DNA of 64,000 bases. Origin: Vandiemenella viatica (Eukaryota; Arthropoda; Insecta; Orthoptera; Morabidae). Below, piece by piece: positions 44,090 to 56,489 of this stretch; position 1 is the stretch's first letter; each line of letters begins with the position of its first letter. The translations under genes were made by a program, and so were the position numbers. The notes beneath the pieces were generated by a model, which saw only the letters and a program-made list of their open reading frames with translations, was not told the origin of the DNA and did not search any database. Where the stretch lies: assembly GCA_031002005.1 (NCBI GenBank), contig CM061914.1, forward strand, positions 191,846,685-191,910,684, read 5' to 3'.

Positions 44090-44933
44090 ACCGTTGCTGT
44101 TGATGCTGCCATGCTCAAGATTAACAGGTTAATGTCATCAGCAGATCGTAGCATACTGATTTTTTTCTTCTTGAGCACCTATGCCTGATTAAAATTTTTC
44201 TTATAACCTAGCACAACTTGAAAAATCTACTGAGAGCGAGGAAGGAAGGGGAGAATGCCATTTTGATTCGTAGTTCGCTGTGACGGCAATAGTTTTGTGA
44301 TTCTGAGAGTAGTTATATAGATGTGTAGTGGGAACTATCAGCTCTAGGTGAGTCGGCTTTGGTTCGATGCAGCAACCAGACTCCCCCCCCCCCCCCCGTG
44401 GTCACGTGCGTCGCCGCATTTCACGCCTCCTCGCGCGCGACTTGCTGGCTCAGCTCCCGACACGGATCATTTCTGGGCCCGCTCCTCATAAGCCGCGCCT
44501 GCAGTATGGCGAATCTCAGAGTCAGCCTGCATCACGCTCGAGAGCGCCTCAACCGCTGGTGGAAGAAACTGTACCCATCTCACATTTGTCCTTAGGAGAC
44601 CGATTTATTTATTTGTTGTATGACAATTAACAAGAGAGACAAAAGTAATGGACAGATATGGACATCACAAGCTCGTACAATACAGGTGATTCAGGAGCAA
44701 CAGTAAACATTGAAAGAAGTGGTAATATGAAGAATATTGAGAAGAAATATTCATATAAACATGTGCCTGAATTCCATTCGTTTTGGTGATACAGGTGTTG
44801 GAATGTTATGCCTAAAATAAACCTCAGAAAATGATCAGGAGCACACAAATAACTCATTGAAGTACATTATCGCCCGTATGCGGTTTTCCCAAATCATCAA
44901 GCGAAAAACCAATGTCCGCCTCATAAACTACAA

Positions 44934-44936
<3 letters not shown>
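44090..44936. other. Unassigned stretch with CpG-rich part
   Basis: 44360-44600 is CpG-rich with a 15-base C-run at 44384-44398 and overlapping frames without domains. The rest is AT-rich, with nothing recognised. Confidence 0.35.
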
Positions 44937-44995
<59 letters not shown>

Positions 44996-46025
44996 CATCA
45001 GTCTTTTGACTGGTTTGATGCAATCCTCCATCCCTTCCCATCTTGTGCTAACCTTTTCATCTCTACATAGCCATTATCACCCACGTCCTCAAATACCTGC
45101 TTCATATATTCTAATCTCTGTCTTCCTCTACAGTTCTTACCTTCGTCTGTTACCTCCACTAACAAATTAACCAATCCAGCAAGTCTCAAAATACGACCTA
45201 CCAGCCTGTCTCTTCTTTCCGTAAGCTTCTTCCACAAATTTCTTTCCTCGCCCATCATTTCCAAAACTCGTTTATTTCGTACTTTGTCTCTCCACTTAAT
45301 TTTCAGCATTCTTCTCTAGCACCAAATTTCAAATGCTTCAATTTTCTTTATTTACGGTATTCCTAAAGTACATGTTTCGCTACCATATAGTGCTGTGCTC
45401 CACACATAGAGTTTTATAAAGTTCTTTCAAAGTGCCAGATCAATATTGAAACTAAAAGATTTCTCTTTTTCATGAATGATCTTTTTGCTAGTACTATTCT
45501 GCTTTTAACATTGTTCCTGATTCGGCCATCAGTTGTAATTTTGCTTCCCAAGTAACAGAATTCAGTTACATCTGCTATTGCATCCGATCCTATTTTTATA
45601 TTTAATCTACTGTGATTTGCATCATCTCTGTTACATTTCTTCACTTTTGTGTTGCTTTGATTTATAATCAGTCCAAAATCTTCCTTCAGTATTTTGTTCA
45701 TGCCATTCAGTAACTTTTCAATATGCTCTGCCTGTTCACATGAAAAATTTTCTTTTACTTCCTTCATTGCTTCCTCTACCTACAAGCTGAATATTAACGG
45801 GGATAGACTACAACCTTGTCTCACACCCTTTTTAACTGATGCATGTCTCTCGTGATTCTCTACTTTTATTATAGCCACTTGATTCTTCGTAGTTTATAAA
45901 GTATTCTTCAATCTCGATAGTTTAGACCTGACTTCTTTAAAATTTTGAACATAATTTTGTCGCACCTAACAAGATTTTTCTAAATCAACAAACACCATAA
46001 AAGTATCTTTGTTTTTCTTGATCCG
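44937..46025 (-). mobile_element. LINE-A copy with 54-nt poly(A) tail
   Basis: T-run 44937-44990 is the poly(A) tail of a minus-strand copy whose coding part spans 44991-46025. It reads KNQVAIIKVENHERHA, then RQGCSLSPLIFSL, ILKEDFGLIINQSNTKV, GSKITTDGRIRNN, KRNLLVSILI and the C-terminal GKNCRGRQRLEYMKQ, but the FADD block is lost. Several frame changes (for example near 45770 and 45414). It is 5'-truncated at about 46025. The long pure tail argues for recent insertion. Confidence 0.85.
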
Positions 46026-46034
46026 CATTTCAAG

Positions 46035-46745
46035 TATGTCCTACTATATAACAAAACTTTAGTTTAGTAAAACTTTCACCATTTCCGAGATATTGATTTT
46101 TTTTAAAAACTTTTCGAAACACGTGACTTTATTCAGTATATTCCATGCGATTTGAACAAATTAAGACTTTTTGAAACCTATTTTGTTTTTAAGTTACTCA
46201 AGGATGTTCGAGTCATTTGGAAAATTTTCTTTTTTTCTTAAAACGTTAAAAAAAATTAAAATACATTTTTAAAATCATTATCATCACTTTTTAGTACATT
46301 GTTTAAAATACTCAATAGTCTCTTTAGTATGTGTGAGTGTAGACTTTCCCGGCGTTCTGATGCAACAAAATCCTCTCTGGTGTCCAGCTGAATGGTGTTG
46401 TGTAAACACGACGTTTCGACACATGGCTCCGCTGTCTTCATCAGGTATCTTCTAACTGTCGCTAGCTGCCTGTCAGTCTCCTTAGGAGACTCATTTACGA
46501 TAGTACAATCGTTTTAAAAGAAGTATAAAATAATTATATCATTTAAGATTTTTATAAGGTATTTTTTAACGTTTTTTTAAAAAAAGGTTGTTTTAGATGA
46601 CTCAGATATCTTTGAGTAAATTTTTTTTAAAAAAACGGGGTACAAAAAGTCTTAATTTCTAGGAATGACATGGAATAATCAATATCTCGAAAATGGTGAG
46701 GCTTTTACTAAAATGAAGTTTTGTCATGTAGTAGGAAATGATGTG
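46035..46745. repeat. Diverged foldback with hammerhead-like motif in loop
   Basis: About 180-bp arms: left 46035-46215 ('tcaccatttccgagatattg', 'aaattaagactttttgaaac'), right about 46560-46745 as reverse complement ('gtcttaatttctagg', 'caatatctcgaaaatggtga'). Similarity is moderate. The spacer contains the motif at 46405-46450. Confidence 0.6.
46405..46450 (-). ncRNA. Hammerhead-like ribozyme motif
   Basis: Minus strand: CTGATGA, an unpaired A, stem II GACA/TGTC with an 11-nt loop, GAAAC, then GTC. GTGTT after the cleavage site pairs with GATAC directly before the core over five pairs (two G-U). One of the two best-fitting examples. Helix III would be a single C-G, so only a dimeric form seems feasible. 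Confidence 0.5.
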
Positions 46746-46804
46746 GCCAATCTGTGGTTGCAGGATTATCCTTTCATTCCTGTACACCCTGTGTACATCT
46801 GTTT

Positions 46805-47022
46805 TGTCATACGCTCTGACCTCTCATTCCGGAGGACGCGGGTTCGAATCCCCGTCCGGGTAACCAGATTTGGGTGTTCAATGGTTTCCCCAACTCACTG
46901 CAGGCGAATGCCGGGATACTTCATTCTAAAAGGCCAGGACCGAATTCATTCCCGTTTCTGGCCCCCCATCCTTTCCCGTCTCTAATGACCTCGACGTCGA
47001 CGAGACGTAGAGCAATAATCAA
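46805..47022 (+). mobile_element. SINE family S, copy 8
   Basis: Plus-oriented; the 5' head is truncated ('cgctctgacctctcattccg'), the B-box GGTTCGAATCC is intact, followed by the body and the 'gacctcgacgtcgacgagac' tail with an A-rich end. Confidence 0.85.
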
Positions 47023-47180
47023 AAAAAGAATAAAGGGTTTTATCGTGTGATTGTCTTCAAATTGACATCTGTCCACAACCTATGGAGCCCTTCTGTAATA
47101 CTGTGATCTGTGAAAAATGAATGTAATGTATTGTATTGCAGGCATGCAAGTGGCCGTCGTTTGTCTAGAACCAGGCCTAA

Positions 47181-47985
47181 CTTTTTTTATAATCAGTCTT
47201 TCGACTGGTTTGATGCAATCCTCCATCCCTTCATATCTTGTGCTAACGTCTTCATCTCTAAATACCCCTTACAACCCACGTCCTCAATTATCTGCTTCAT
47301 ATATTCTAATCTCTGTCTTCCTCTACAGTTCTTACCTTCGACTGTTCCCTCCACTAACAAATTAACCAATCCAGCATGTCTCAAAATATGACCTAAAAGC
47401 CTGTCTCTTCTTCCTGTAAGCTTCTTCCATAAACTTCTTTTCTCACCCATCATTTCCAAAAACTCGTTCATTTCTTTCTTTGTCTGACCACTTTATTTTC
47501 AGCATTCTTCTGTAGCACCACATTTCAAATGCTTCAATTATCTTTCTTTCAGGTATTCCTAAAGTCCATGGTTCGCTACCATAAAGTGCTGTGCTCCACA
47601 CATAGAGTTTTAAAAAGTTCTTTCTTATTCCTAGATCAATATTTGAAACTAAAAGATTTCTCTTTTTCATGAAGACTCTTTTTGTAGTGCTATTCTGCTT
47701 TTAACATCATTACTGCTTCGGCCATCGGTTGTAATTTTGCTTCCCAAGCAGCAGAATTCACTTACTTCTCCTATTGCATCCGATCCTATTTTGATATTTA
47801 ATCTATTGTGATTGGTATCATTTCTGCTACATTTAATCACTTTTGTTTTGCTTTGATTTATACTCAGTCCAAAACCTTCCTTCAGTATTTTGTTCAAGCC
47901 ATTCAGTAACTTCTCAATATCCTCAGCCCTTTCTGCTAACAAGACAATGTCATCAACAAATCGTAGCATACTGATTTTTCCTCAC
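47181..47985 (-). mobile_element. LINE-A copy
   Basis: Minus strand: LRFVDDIVLLAERAEDIEKL (FADD changed to FVDD), ILKEGFGLSINQSKTKVIKC, GSKITTDGRSSND, then after a frameshift KRNLLVSNIDLGIRKNF, YRRMLKIKWSDKERNERVF, and the C-terminal GKNCRGRQRLEYMKQIIED to SNQSKD. Truncated 5' at about 47985. The Ala-to-Val change at the catalytic motif plus frameshifts mark it as dead. Confidence 0.85.
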
Positions 47986-47989
47986 TGAA

Positions 47990-48520
47990 CACTTATGGAA
48001 CATGAAAATTTTTTGTCTTTTACTTTTTATACTTCTAGGCCTGACTAACCTCCAAGTAATTTTCGCGTTGCGGAGAGAACATATATAGATAACTTGATGA
48101 CTGCAAATTATCATTTGAAAATATAGATAAATATAACACTCTAACATTGCAACTATTTAGCTATGAGTATGAGCCTTTAACAAAACAGTAATCCGCTGCA
48201 CTCGGGTCGTGATGCGATAGAAATCTCTACGAACTAAGGAGGCGATTGGCAGTGTCGATGGTACTTCCAGCACCTTCCAGCGTGAAACGTGATAGCTACT
48301 GGAGCACTGGAGGAGAGATAAGCCGGATAACAGGCACGGTTCACTAGATAACCCATCACTACCGCTGACGTAGCATCTGCTATCACTCCCACTTCTTACA
48401 GACAGTATCTTCACGAATACTTGCTTAAAACACATCAGATACCACCCACAGTGACGTGAATAGCACTAACCACATTATTGTTAACATTTCGTGTTGCTAA
48501 GGGACATGTGTCATGCATTC
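47990..48520. other. Unassigned stretch
   Basis: A minus-strand frame of 92 codons (48435-48157) has no recognised domain. No call. Confidence 0.35.
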
Positions 48521-48529
48521 CTTTTGCGC

Positions 48530-49480
48530 TCATAAAACTGATGCGTTCCACAGGGTCGCGTATTGAGACCGATGCTATTCATTATTCTAATGAATAATTG
48601 TGTTGATGGTTTACTATGAGAAGTTAGATTGTTATATAATGATATAATGTTATATAAAAGGATCAACACAGGAGAACACTCTAAAGACCTGCAGGGTGAT
48701 CTGGACAGGATATCTAGTTGGGTTGTTAAGCATGGGATGAAAATAAATGTAAAGAAGAGTCAGCTTATTAGGCACACAGATAAAAAAAACTAAAAGTTAA
48801 CTATCATTATAATATGGGGAAGCATTTGCTTGTTGAAACTTTGAAATCTAAATATCTTGGCATAACATTTCATAACAATCTAAACTGGGTAGGACATATT
48901 GGACATGTGGTAGGAAAAAATTTCAAATCCTTCAGCTCTTGGAAAGAGTGATGAGGGGATGTACTAGAGAAGTAAGGGAATTGGGTTACAAAACTTTGGT
49001 CAGACCATTAGTTGAATATGGTAGTGTAGTATGGGACCCACATTTTGTGTGTCAAATACAGGTGTTGGAGAGGGTGCAAAAAAGGGGCTGCTAGATTTGT
49101 CTCTAAAAATTACCGCAGAACACAATCGGTAACTAATATGATAAAGGAGATGAAGTGAGATTCGTTGGAAGACAGGAGGAGGGTGAAGAGAGTCTTGGGA
49201 GTGTACAAGTCGTATATTGATGATGAGGCGTGGAAAGATATTGGTGTAAGAATTAAAAGTAATGCATGGAAGGGAAAAGATGACCACGACCACAAGCTGG
49301 CACTCGATTTTAGGCACAAGAGGGTGGGAAGATATTCTTTTGTTGGTAAGGTGGTCGGGGATTAGAATAAATTACCAAGAGAAATGGTCAATAATATACC
49401 ATAAACTTTTAAGAATTTAATATTCACATTTCTAGAGGGCAAAAGTAGGTGGGAAAAGGAAAGGGGAGAAATGGGTGTAT
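48530..49480 (+). mobile_element. LINE-C copy, RT palm to C-terminus (CR1/L2-like)
   Basis: The plus strand, in several frames, reads 'cagggtcgcgtattgagacc' (the PQGSVLGP block, altered), a thumb-region KYLGITFHNNLNWVGHI, GYKTLVRPLVEYGSVVWDPH, ERVQKRA, then the C-terminal SFVGKVVGDWNKLPREMVNN. This order is typical of CR1/L2-type non-LTR elements. Catalytic YADD region not preserved. Best copy of LINE-C in the window. Confidence 0.8.
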
Positions 49481-49499
49481 AGGGAAATTGTCAGTGGAA

Positions 49500-50560
49500 T
49501 GTGCGTTACATGGCAACAAAATTAAATTAATGTCTAAAACAAATTTTTCACTAGAGGTAATGTTAGTATGTAAGTCCTTGTGAAACCATAGTTTGAAGAT
49601 CTAAGTGTTTCCAGAATTGGAAGTTCTGTCTGGTCGCCACTAAAGCACTAAAAATTTCTCTGTGAGTATAAGTGGCTTTTAAATAAGGAATCTATCAATA
49701 AATTTTAACTTAATTTTTTTTTCAGGAAAACACATAAGAAATACATCTGAATTCTCAGAAGAATGCTGAGACACAAACTGACACAAACTCTGTTAGAATT
49801 ACTGCGAGCAAGAGCAAGTCTTCCACCTTTATATACACAGCATAAAAAGTTCTACACGCGATAAAAGACGACGATGAAATTTTGTCGAGTGCTAATGATT
49901 GGAGAAAATAGTAGAAAATGCTTGAATTCTATTAAAACAGCCTTAAAACCAATTTATTCAAATGGAATCATTTTCAAATGAAATTACAAATTTTTTAAGT
50001 ACGTTTAACATTCTATTGACGAAATTAAGCATCGAAAACTGTCGAACTTACGCTTTAAATACGATGGCTGGTAGCATGTACTCATATAGCGCTCTCTAAT
50101 TAAAACACCAGAAATGATTACTCCTTTCAATACACTTACGAAAGCTACATACACCGATCGCAGCATTTCCTCACAACATAGGCTATCCATCGAAATACCA
50201 GTTACCAAGTGACCAGTGCGAAAATTTTGCGAATCGTATAAAGTAAATAGCGGGTTTGGTGGTTTGTGTTAGGATGAAAGCAGATCCGGCTCATCTGCAG
50301 CAACTGTTTATTTGTAAACTGAAACATGTATCCAGAAAAACACTTACAACGTCTTACGAAATAATTAGAAATCATTAAATGTTTCACGAACAGGAACAAA
50401 AATGTCGGGACAGCTAATTACTCCACAGAAACACATTGTTTATCAATATCGCTGAGAAGTGTGGTGTTGCTATCTAGCGCTATGCAATCACTCCTTGTCG
50501 ACGTCAGCAAAGCCTCGAAACTTGAGTCTGAATCATCGCATAAATCTCAACATACCCTTT
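49500..50560. other. Unassigned stretch
   Basis: Minus-strand frames at 50005-50208 and 50202-50399 are adjacent but lack domains. No repeat recognised. Confidence 0.35.
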
Positions 50561-50660
50561 ACAAGTCCTCAACTATCTGCTTCATGTATTGTAATCTTTG
50601 CCATCCACTACAGTATTCTCCTCCACTAACAAAATAAATAATCCCGCATAGAATACGAGT
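50560..50660 (-). mobile_element. LINE-A scrap
   Basis: About 90 bp matching the LINE-A 3' coding end on the minus strand ('aactatctgcttcatgtatt', 'ctacagtattctcctccact'), heavily mutated. Confidence 0.7.
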
Positions 50661-52140
50661 GGGGTTGCTAACTTATGTTTTTTTTAAAAAAGTAAATTTA
50701 TCTTTGGAAGAGGAAGATCTACTATATAATCTCGTAAGCTCACTCATTCACTCACCTCGATAGCTATTGGCTGGTGAATGGTGTCACGTGTCAGACTTCG
50801 CTCGCAGAACACCAGACCATAGATATCATTACAAGAAATTCGTGGTTATATCTACTATTTAATAGCTAAGCAACTGCTACCAAATTAATTGCCATAATAC
50901 ATTCATTAAGTTTGCTTTTCGTAGCGATCCATAGTTAAATATATATATATATATATATAAACTTCACGTCCGAAAAAACGTGGATCTGCTTTTAGTAACA
51001 TGTTGCTTATGAAAGCAACATAAGAAAAATAAATCAATAAAAGGAATTAAATTACTCATGATCTCTGCTGTAACCACGAATGCCAATTGTCATTCCAGCT
51101 TAGGATAAATTTTAATTTAATTAAAATATTCACTAATGTTGATGCTTGACCAAAGCTTATGCTTTGCTGTTTATTTGCATTTTCGGTATTTTGCTGATCA
51201 CTTTCGTTAATGGTCTTCGTTCATGTCCGCTGTACGTTTGTGAGTTATTAGTTTATTTTAAGTGGACATCAGACCAAATAAGTTACCGAATCAACTATTC
51301 TGTCAATTCATTTTTTTGGAGTGCTCAACTGTTTAATAATGTAGAACTTGTATTAAGTTCATTGGCTGTTACAGATACTATGACCAATGATTACATTATG
51401 AGTGTTTGCCCAGTCTCAATAAAAATAATGTGATGCTTTCGAAGCAAACAGGAATTTTTTTTAATTTTGTAGAGTGAACTTTAAGGGTCAAATATAATTC
51501 AAGTTTGTATTTAAGCAATTATACTGTTGCGCTATCGTCCCTGTTCGTTTTTAATACTTACCTCTATTAATTCTTCTGAGTTATTCAAAATCAGAGATTT
51601 TATTCGCCGTGAAATAGGTCAGGTTTATATTTGGTCAAATCAGGTCAACCTGTCATAATCTTTCATCCTAAAAACTGGAACTATTCTAGACCCGCGGCGA
51701 TACGCAAAAAACAGTCACGGGCTTACACTACTAAAAAATAATATGAAAGAAAAAAAATTAAACTTAGGTATTTATTTTTCGAACTTGGAATCATCTACTA
51801 ATTTTTTGCCTTCTTTGAAAATGTTTTAGATGGTACCACGTCCAAAATTTAAGTTTATAAATAAGTTATTAAGGGCATTCTACTCCAGAAATAAGGTATT
51901 TCTGTATAATTTATGATTAGGTCAAAAAGTACCGATCAAAAATAAAGTTTGATACTCTATTATAATGTATGGTTGGCAACCCTGAATGTGACCCACCATC
52001 CTGTCTGTTTCGCAAACATTTTTCTTCGATCACTATTTCTGAAATAAGTAAATTCCGTTTAAATTCTAGCTACAATTCTTTTAATTTTTTCCGATTTCCG
52101 TCTAGTTTTTGCGTCATAAGAGGGTAAAACGAGTTTGTAG
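50660..52140. other. Unassigned AT-rich stretch
   Basis: Contains a TA run at 50941-50960 and a plus-strand frame of 95 codons (51146-51433) with a hydrophobic start but no context. I do not call a gene. Confidence 0.35.
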
Positions 52141-52570
52141 GTCACTTTGTAGTTGATGCTAATAGGAAGCCGGCCCTTCCTTCGATCGAGCGATTTGTTA
52201 TTTCGCGAGTAAAACGAAGGGCTCGGAGAGTTTGTAAAAAGATTTGCATTTTAATACCCTGCATCAGGGGCGGGCGAGCTCCTCGCAAGTTATTGTCTCC
52301 GATTTCCTGTCGAACAAAGGCCTCCCCCCACCACCGCCTCCGCACTGCTGCCAACCTCCCGGATGCAAATGCGGCTCCAATTATTCCGTGTCTGTGTACC
52401 GGGATCCCTTTAGCCGGCACCTGTGTTCCCCGGCTGATCGGGAATCAAAGAGGATCCCGAGGGAAGCAATCGCCTCTTGTTTGCCTCTGCAAACAGACTC
52501 GCAACAGAATCCATTTACAGCCGACGCCTGCGCTATTGATTACAGGGTAACTTACACGCCAGTAACGAGT
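52140..52570. other. GC-rich, apparently single-copy block
   Basis: Sharp rise in GC against AT-rich flanks. It contains ATTTGCAT (octamer, POU-type) at 52243-52250 within 'aagatttgcattttaatacc', and 'ccggcacctgtgttccccgg'. Overlapping frames on both strands show no domain. The dense non-repetitive composition suggests a candidate regulatory or conserved element; inference only. Confidence 0.3.
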
Positions 52571-52615
52571 CAATATGTACCACGTACACACGGAGTAGCC
52601 TTAAAACGAAGTCGA

Positions 52616-53290
52616 AGCAATTTAAGCAAAATTTTATACATTTTTATCGGCATTTTGTTCAGATTTAATTACTTTTGTGGGTTTTTCTTCTACGTCTAGA
52701 TTTTTTTTTTTTAGACGTTTCAATGTCTACCGCGGATTTTCTTCAGTTGGGAATTAAAACGACTGCAACAACAACAAAAATAAATGACTTTTCTGGGTTT
52801 TTCTTCTACATCAAGATTTTTTTTTTTTTTTTTTTTTTTGTAGACGTTCCAGTGTCTATCGCGGATCTTCTTCAGGTGAGGAATAAAACTACTGCATCAA
52901 CAACAAAATTCACTTTACTTTAATTTCACATAATTTACAGAAAAAAAAAACTCTTTCGTCTGTACTTAAATACTCCTCTCCAAATTCCTTTACATAGCTC
53001 CATAGTTTCGGAAGCAATTTAGCAAAATTTTATACATTTTAGTCGCCATTTTGTTCAGATTTAATTACTTTTCTGGGTTTTTCTTATTAGATCTATTATT
53101 TTGTAAACGTTTCAATGTCTACCGCGGATCTTCTTCAGGTGGGGATTAAAACGACTGCAACAATAACAGCAACAACAAAAATCATTTCACTTTAATTTAA
53201 CATAATTTACAGAAAAAAACTCGTCTTTCGTCTGCACTAAAATACTCCTCTCCAAATTCTTTTACATAACTCCATAATTTCACACTTTCA
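52616..53290. repeat. Complex tandem repeat, three core units
   Basis: The core 'gggtttttctt...aatgtctaccgcggatcttcttcag' occurs at about 52679, 52796 and 53076. Longer shared blocks are 'gcaaaattttatacattttt' (52627 and 53021) and 'aaatactcctctccaaattc' (52967 and 53250). T-runs sit inside the first two units. On the minus strand the core reads CTGAAGA...GAAACGT, a hammerhead-like skeleton with no good stems. Confidence 0.75.
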
Positions 53291-53299
53291 CATAATTTT

Positions 53300-54080
53300 G
53301 TTTTCGGCATGGTGGTACTCACTGATCCACTGCAGATTTAACACTAACTGAGGAATTATTTTCTATAGTATTGGCGACAGTGAAACATTGATTGACGCGG
53401 CTCGACACAGGCATGCTGCTGCTGCATTGTCGAGATTAAAAGGTGGGCGGAACATTACGCTTAGAGAGCGACAGTAATGTATATTATTTTTTTATTTTTT
53501 TTGTGAATTCTGACGAATTCAGTGACAATTGTGTTTTTATTATTATTATTATTCCTCCAATGCATAATATGATTAAAGTTCTGTGAATAATTATCTTAAT
53601 TTTTCCGACGCTATTAAAAATTAGAAATTTTTTTCTCAAAATATAACAATATGACCATAAATATTATCGTAATATGACCAAAACTAGGAAAATAAGCTGA
53701 ATATGCGTGTAATATCCTGTATAAAATACATTTAAGTACAATTAGAAACTTTCAATCAGTGTTTAATTCAGCATTACAGCTGAAAAAGAAGGCAGGAAAC
53801 AAATTTGACATCCAAACCACATGCTGAATGGCGGTGTGAGACATCTGTCACGACTATTGTTCTAGACATGGCCGTGAGCATAGCACAGGTATTCTGTTGC
53901 CGCGAGACTTTAGACATCTGTATGCACACAGTTCGGTAATTTTGGATTCGGCTTGACTTGTTTTCTCCAGGAACTCACATCGGTATTCTCTGGAAATAAT
54001 TTGACCATTAGACACCGCATTACGACGTTCCAAATAATAATCACAAAGCAAAACATAAAGCGTTACAGTTTTATTCAGTT
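53300..54080. other. Unassigned stretch
   Basis: No repeat or gene recognised; short ATT run at 53535-53552. Confidence 0.35.
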
Positions 54081-54082
54081 TT

Positions 54083-54445
54083 ATTTGAAATGTGGTGCTA
54101 CAGGAGAACGCTGAAAATTAACTGGACAAAACAAGTACGAAATGAACGAGATTTGGAAACGATGGGTGAGGAAAGAAGTTTGTGGAAGAAGCTTACGTAA
54201 AGAAGAGACAGGCTGGTAGGTCATATTTTGAGACATGATGGATTGGTTAATTTGGTGGTGGAGGGAACAGTGGAAGGTAAGAACTGTAGAGGAAGACAGA
54301 GATTAGAATATATGAAGCAGATAATTGAGGACGTGGGTTGTAAAGGGTATGTAGAGATGAAGAGGTTAGCACAAAATAGGAAGGGATGGAGGATTGCATT
54401 AAACCATTTAAAAGACTGACGACAGCAAAAAAAAAAAAAAAAATC
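54083..54445 (+). mobile_element. LINE-A fragment with poly(A)
   Basis: The plus strand reads 'gtgctacaggagaacgctga' (RRMLKI block, altered), WKKLT, LVGHILRHDGLVNLVVEGT, GKNCRGRQRLEYMKQIIED and GYVEMKRLAQNRKGW, ending 'aaaagactgacgacagc' and a 17-nt A-run. Only the last quarter of ORF2 is present. Confidence 0.85.
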
Positions 54446-54855
54446 ATACTGAAAGTGTATAATGCGGTTTACCAACTGGCACATTTTTCACTGCGACCGG
54501 ATTGCATAAAGACTTTGAAGTGAGCTGAGGAGATGGAATATCTTTGCCACACAGGGAGGTAAGGAGGACAGCCTGTTTTGTGATGCTGAACGATAGTCGC
54601 GAGTGCTATCCAACAATGCCTTAACGCTCCAGTTGTCACTTTTGGTCGCAGAGGGATAAGCTTCAAAAATCGTCCAAAGTTCGTCAATGATGGTTTTTTT
54701 TAAGTAGGCGTCCAAACTGAGCTCAAAAATCAGAAAAATTCCAGTATCGTCGGAAAGCACGCCCAGTCGTGTCATTCACTCCCACCCAGCTGCCGTCAGT
54801 GGACTGCACACGCAGAGCAACAGGTGGCAGGGACTGCCCTCAAGGATCCACACCT
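54446..54855. other. Unassigned stretch with minus-strand frames
   Basis: Overlapping minus-strand frames (54775-54488 and 54687-54469) of 95 and 72 codons have ordinary amino-acid composition but no recognisable domain. They could be an exon or chance. Confidence 0.3.
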
Positions 54856-55631
54856 GGTCCACCCCATACATACACTGGCGGAAATTAAAAGTGCAACACC
54901 CACACGGAGTTTTGATTAATAAATAAAATTTAACCCCAAGTATCTTCATATGAAGAGAATAAAATGATAAAAAATTGAATGTTTTACATGTAATAGTATG
55001 ATAATTACGAGGCTATTTGCTATGAAAAATTGTTATGTTTTTAGCGTATAAGTGGTGAACAGTGTGGTGTAACATAACACTTTTTAGTCCACAAGTTGTT
55101 GTTGACCAAGTATGCCAGGGCGAAGAGTGACAACCCTCTACACTCAAATGTCTAACTGTCAGAGAGGTCGGAGAATTGGTTGCATCACATCGTGAAATCT
55201 CTTGAAGGATTGACGGTACTGCAATTTCAGTATACAGACTTGTTACACAGTGAATGAAAGAAGGTTCTAGCACACCTAGAGCAGGCACAGGTCCACACAG
55301 ATAGACAACAGCACGCGAAGACCATCAAATTGTGTGGGTGGCTGTTGCTGGCAGAAGGGTGACTGCAAGCCAGATCCAAGCAGTGGTTACAGGAAGAGTC
55401 ACCCCCGGACGATAGCAAACCAACTTCTTGAAGTTGGGTTACACTCTCTGATCCCAATGTAATGTGTGCCATTAACCTTATTTCCTTGCCAGCGTCGTCC
55501 AACCTGGTGTAATGCAAAACGCAAATTGACACGTGAATGGCGTACGTTTGTGTTCAGAGACGAGTCTCGATTCTGTCTGTAGCAAAGTGACAATCGACAA
55601 CATGTACGCAGGCGTAGCACGGTGGTTCAAG

Positions 55632-56489
55632 GTTGGAATATAGTGGAAATTCGAACTAAAGTCATAATATCGATCCCAAAAAACTGCTTTAGATAGCATT
55701 TGCTGTGCTGATCAAAACTTATTATGTTCAATTTTTGATAAAAATAAGTCTTTCACACTTAAAAAAATAAATAAATAAAAATTACAAAAAATGTATATGT
55801 GAAAATCTAATTGATCATTCAATTTTGATTAGTTTATAAATTTCCTATTTGTTCGTATTTGTTTGTATTGATTTATTGGTTTTTGCAACTTTTATCATTA
55901 TTTCCTAAACATTCATTTGTAATCCTTTCATTTATTGTTAATACATTCACAATTTATTTATTAACTATTTCATTTATATTCCTACGTTTTTTTTTTTTAT
56001 TTGGTAACATTAATCTTGGTATTTCATTTACTCATTATAAATTTAATACTTTAAATATTTTAGTTAGAAAAAAGTCTAACATTTTTGGTAGTATCATATA
56101 TTACTAAGAACAAAATTCAATTTATTTATATCGAAATACTGCCCAAGAAATCCAATATATATATATAACTTCATTTACGCCCTGTAGTAAAAGCGGTAAG
56201 GATACGCAAGAAATTTATGTGTCGTAATATTAAGAAGGAAAGGTACTTACAATTGCATAAGGTTTGACTTTGACAGTTTGATATAGGGGCGTGGAAAAAA
56301 TAATGATTTTCACCCATACATTTTCTTATAATTTTTATTTATTTGTTTTTTGAAGTGTATTGGACTGATATTTTTTTATCAAAAACTGAGCATAACAAGT
56401 TTTGATCAGCACAGCGAATGCTATCCGGTTTTTTTTTTTCGGATCGATATTATGACTTTAATTCGAATGTTCACTATATTCCAATCCTG
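55632..56489. mobile_element. Foldback element inserted in the Tc1 copy
   Basis: Arms of about 110 bp: 55632-55742 and 56380-56489 pair as inverted repeats ('ttggaatatagtg', 'taaagtcataatatcgatcc', 'tgctgatcaaaacttattat'). The interior is AT-rich and non-coding. It separates the first and second catalytic-Asp regions of the Tc1 gene, so it inserted later. The TSD is unclear. Confidence 0.75.

Noticed and set aside
51146..51433. 95-codon frame with a hydrophobic, signal-like start
   Set aside because: No promoter, splice or homology support; AT-rich context makes hydrophobic translations common.
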